Source: Paramecium sonneborni (Eukaryota; Ciliophora; Oligohymenophorea; Peniculida; Parameciidae). From it: DNA of 64,000 nucleotides. Of this stretch, positions 61,013 to 64,000 are shown piece after piece. The stretch lies in NCBI GenBank assembly GCA_905182985.1, contig CAJJDN010000055.1, positions 462,344 to 526,343 on the forward strand. The letters run 5' to 3'. A model generated the notes under the pieces. That model was not told the origin of the DNA. It saw nothing but the letters and a program-made list of their open reading frames with translations, and made no database searches. A program made the translations under genes and the position numbers. Position 1 is the first letter of the stretch; every line of letters begins with the position of its first letter.

Positions 61013-61143
61013 ATATTCGTTTTTTATTAAATTATAATTTTTACTCTTCTTTTTTTTCTAGTTTTATTTAATATACTTAAATTCAGATAAAAAATTAAAA
61101 AAGATATATTATTGATTGAAATTATTATCATATAAATTTTAAA

Positions 61144-63183
61144 TCAAAAAGTATCATTTAGATTAGTTAGTTTAAACTTCATGTTTCTCTACTTAAATAT
61201 AAAAGTTTGCTCATCTTTACAAATCACATATAACAATTATTAATTCTACTTTCCTGTTATATGTATTTCATTATTTATTTTTTATATTTAACTATTAGAT
61301 TATTCAAATATCTTTAAATATCCATCAGAAGTTAGTAAGTAGGCATCACCAATTAAATATAATTTCCAATTTACATTATGAGTCTACTAAAATTTTTAAA
61401 TAATACTTATTTTTATTTAGTCAAACTTACAGGATTGGCATAAGTACTTAATTTAGTACTTAATTATTCTTCAATAGATTAATCAACTAAATTAACAATA
61501 GGTTTGGATTATAATTATTCAATTATTTCAGAAATGAATTTAGAATTAAAATTATCGCCATTATTGATAGTTTGTATATTTTAAAAGAAACTTTTGAACG
61601 CATTTTCTTTATCATATTTAGTACTTTCAATATCAAGAATTACTAAGGCAAAACAAAACATATGTAATGAATCTTCAGATTTAAATGGAAAAGATTAACT
61701 TTTAGAATTAAAATTCAATTCATAATATCTTCTGCTGAATTCCTTAACTAAAATATCAAGTAAATATGGATCATTTTGAACTTATAATTTATTAAATAAA
61801 CAATGTAAAGAATTGATTAAATTTGAATGATTAGCAACTTTATCTACAAATAATTTAAGAATGAGTGATTGTTCTTAAAGATTCAAATTAGTTAGCAATC
61901 TAAGAATATGATAAAAATGAAATATACTTGAATATTTATATTTTACTTTTTTATTCAATATTTGAAAATAGCCACGTGATTATCGATTAAGGAGTAGGTT
62001 TAATAATTGAAGTAGCAATCATATAAGATAATCCCATAAAGCATGAATGATTAAATAAATCAATAGCAAGATTTTCAGTGTTATAATCATGTTTGATGAA
62101 CTTAACTTAATCAACAAACATAACTCTTTCTTTGGATGCATTTTACCATAATACTAATTGATTAAGTGAAAACTTAAAAATAATATGTATTAGATACCAT
62201 ATCATCGAAGAATCGAGGAATAGAATTACATGGGGAAATAAGATTTCTATTAATTTTAGATCCAAGTTCTTTATTAAATTCAATAATCTCTTTATATTCA
62301 TATTCTGAGATATTAGATTTAGATAGAGATTCTTGTAAACCAACATTTTCTTTTTCATTTAATTTAGACTTTTTAGGTGTTGAATTAGGACTTATCAATT
62401 TACTTTATGATATTTTTTCGCAGAAACTGCTACATTCATTATTTTTCCTAAATATTTAGATTTATATTTACTATCTTTTTAATTTAAGTAATTAGAAATA
62501 TTCTTCATATTAACGTTATGCTGGATCATATTTTTTAGTTTATCTTTCACTATAATTTTATAAATGATCTTATGATTATTTGAATATTTCAGATGTCATT
62601 TTATCTCTTACCAAATCTTAAGCAAGATTACCATCACGATTTCTAGTTCTAAAATCAGCTCCTGATTTCAATAACAATTAACATACTTAAGCTCTCTAAT
62701 AAAATGCTGCAACATGTAATGCTTAAAAATAATTGATAAATATATATATACGAGTCCAACCAGCCATATCTGTTATATCTAAATTAGCATTATTATTTAT
62801 GAGTTCTTCAACTACTTATATTGAACCATATCTACAAGCTATATGTCTATAAAAATAATAATCTTAATATTTTTTACAATGGTGATGTTCTATCCTCATC
62901 TAAAATATTTATATTGATTCCTTTGCTTAAGTAAAAACGAATTAAACCTAAATTTCTACCTGAAGCTGCTTTAAAAAAGTTTTTCTCATTTTCAGTCAAG
63001 TAAGCTGTAGATTGTTAGGTAATTCTTCCTAAAATAACAATAGCTTTATAAAAAAAAACCTCTAGCTTTATCTACATCAAGTCCGATTTGAAGTTCATTT
63101 AAATCAAATCCTTCATTTTCTTATCCCATACAACCTAAACAATTTGCTGGATTTCTTCTTTTATGTTAAACAGTATTACCCAT
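61144..63183 (-). CDS. Ankyrin-repeat protein with divergent Sec7-like (ArfGEF) domain
   Basis: ATG 63183, TGA 61146-61144. Introns of 31, 31, 30, 25, 28 and 20 nt leave 625 codons, 624 aa. Residues 50-150 hold three ankyrin repeats (L-H-I-A-C-R-Y-G; P-L-H-V-A-A-F-Y). After a charged linker, residues about 380-540 read like the C-terminal part of a Sec7 domain: L-L-T-N-L-N-L-Q-E-Q-S, F-P-F-K-S-E-D-S-L-H-M-F-C-F-A-L-V-I-L, and T-I-N-N-G-D-N-F-N-S-K-F-I-S-E-I-I. The usual glutamic-finger loop L-P-G-E-A-Q is L-Q-E-Q-S here, so exchange activity is doubtful. A possible PH-like end follows (W-K-L-Y-L-I-G-D-A-Y-L-L). Confidence 0.62.
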
Positions 63184-63374
63184 ATTTTTATATTATATAT
63201 ATTATTAATTATTTAGGTAGTCAATTACATAATAACATTACTTTCTATTCAATATTATATTCAATTATTATATTTATTTATTTTATCAATATATCCATTC
63301 ATCTACTTGTATTTATTCTTTTGCTGTGATTTATTTTCATAAATTAAAGATATAAATTTTTTTCAAATTAAATC

Positions 63375-63814
63375 ATGGGAAGAGTTAGAAATAAGACAGT
63401 TAAGAAAGCAGCAAAAGTTCTCATAGAAAAATATTACATGAAACTAACCTCAGATTTCCATTTTAATAAAAAAATATTATCTGAAGTAGGATAAGTACCA
63501 TCAAAAAAATTGAGAAATAAAATTGCTGGATTCGCAACACATCTTTTAAAGAGAATTTAAACAGGATCTGTCAAAGGTATTTCACTTAAAGTAAAAATAC
63601 ACTTTAATTTTAGATTCAAGAAGAGGAAAGAGAAAGAAGATTAGATTATGTTCCTGAAAAATCCTCAATTGATATTGATAATCTTAGAGGAGATCAAGAT
63701 GTTAAAAGAATGCTTGAAAAAGCTGGATTAGAAATTGATATTCCCATTGATGAACCTGTTGTCGAAGAAAAATAATAAAAATAACCAAGAAGAGGATAAA
63801 GAAGACAATAATGA
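63375..63814 (+). CDS. RPS17: Small-subunit ribosomal protein eS17
   Basis: ATG 63375, TGA 63812-63814, one 23-nt intron near 63592-63614, 138 aa, the normal size. [15 protein letters not shown] is the eS17 start, followed by [14 protein letters not shown] and the end of the globular part at G-S-V-K-G-I-S-L-K. The intron sits at that point, then an acidic-to-basic tail ends in Q-P-R-R-G-Q-R-R-Q-Q. The protein is part of the 40S head. The gene is divergent from the ankyrin-Sec7 gene with about 190 nt between starts. Confidence 0.95.
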
Positions 63815-64000
63815 ATATGATCATCTAGTACATATATATATAACATTAAAGTAATTAGGCATAATAAAAACTTTAATATAAAATTATTATTTTTTAATAA
63901 TGAATCATGCCGATTTCCTCTTTATTTCATTCTCTGTTTATAATCTTAATTAATTTAATAGGAAAATTTTTTATTCATTTACATAATTCGATATATCATC
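63815..64000. other. Intergenic, to window end
   Basis: 186 nt downstream of eS17, AT-rich, no frame or RNA gene of note. Confidence 0.5.

Noticed and set aside
1..64000. CRISPR arrays, bacterial operons, ribosome binding sites, insertion sequences
   Set aside because: The window is eukaryotic, with spliceosomal introns and a reassigned code. I saw no short regularly spaced repeats, no transposase frame and no terminal inverted repeats.
1..64000. Telomeric repeats or tRNA genes
   Set aside because: No runs of CCCCAA or CCCAAA type, and no cloverleaf with the conserved T-arm sequence was found by eye; a tRNA scan could still find one in the larger spacers.

Overview
The window is AT-rich eukaryotic macronuclear DNA from a ciliate, most likely Paramecium. 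Four features point there. TAA and TAG sit inside every convincing reading frame where glutamine fits, and only TGA ends genes. Introns are tiny (about 20-35 nt, GTA...AG) and numerous. Genes lie 24-300 nt apart on both strands. Gene content is ciliate-like: a trichocyst matrix protein, cysteine-rich membrane proteins, K+ channels and MORN proteins. Standard-code ORF calls are therefore mostly fragments or shadows. All calls here come from reading by eye with TAA/TAG = Gln and removing short introns; nearly all models give lengths divisible by three after intron removal. Function calls rest on recognised motifs, not on database searches.

Layout. 1-1495: TGA-riddled pseudogene (-). 1.5-5.1 kb: cysteine-rich membrane protein (-). 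6.3-14.4 kb (+): arrestin-like protein with a Cys cluster, an otubain-like relic, a Q-rich protein, a phosducin-like protein, an HMG-box-like protein and a cyclic-nucleotide-type K+ channel. 14.4-15.7 kb: trichocyst matrix protein (+). 15.8-20.5 kb: five minus-strand genes (MORN, zinc-finger/coiled coil, charged low-complexity, unknown, Q-rich). 23.0-25.7 kb: second K+ channel (+). 26.2-27.8 kb: MFS transporter (+). 27.9-33.1 kb: very large PAS membrane protein (-). 33.6-36.4 kb: serine carboxypeptidase and protein kinase (-). 39.2-40.2 kb: quinone-oxidoreductase-like (+). 40.3-43.7 kb: Hakai-like RING protein, unknown protein and Dbf4-type zinc finger (-). 43.8-48.2 kb: four plus-strand genes including a RING-H2 protein. 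48.2-51.1 kb: large membrane-protein pseudogene (+). 51.1-57.1 kb: ArfGAP (-), ankyrin protein (+), VPS26 (+), coiled-coil protein (-), DOT1-like methyltransferase (-). 57.1-63.8 kb: XPF nuclease (+), secreted unknown (-), ankyrin-Sec7-like protein (-), ribosomal protein eS17 (+).

Assembly. Four single N bases (21204, 22280, 38157, 42351) each separate exact copies of 1.1-1.4 kb that end in unique sequence. These look like unmerged overlapping contig ends rather than biological repeats. Collapsing them would shorten the locus by about 4.9 kb and remove six truncated duplicate gene copies.

The genes form no operon-like system. Several belong to membrane traffic (VPS26, ArfGAP, Sec7-like ArfGEF, arrestin-like, trichocyst content) and to excitability or signalling (two K+ channels, PAS membrane protein, kinase). 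The most notable items are the two large pseudogenes broken mainly by TGA, an XPF that lacks its helix-hairpin-helix tail and ends in a PIP-degron-like motif, a cysteine cluster in an arrestin fold, a shared CxxC...TH...CP motif in both K+ channels, and a 3-nt first coding exon in VPS26.
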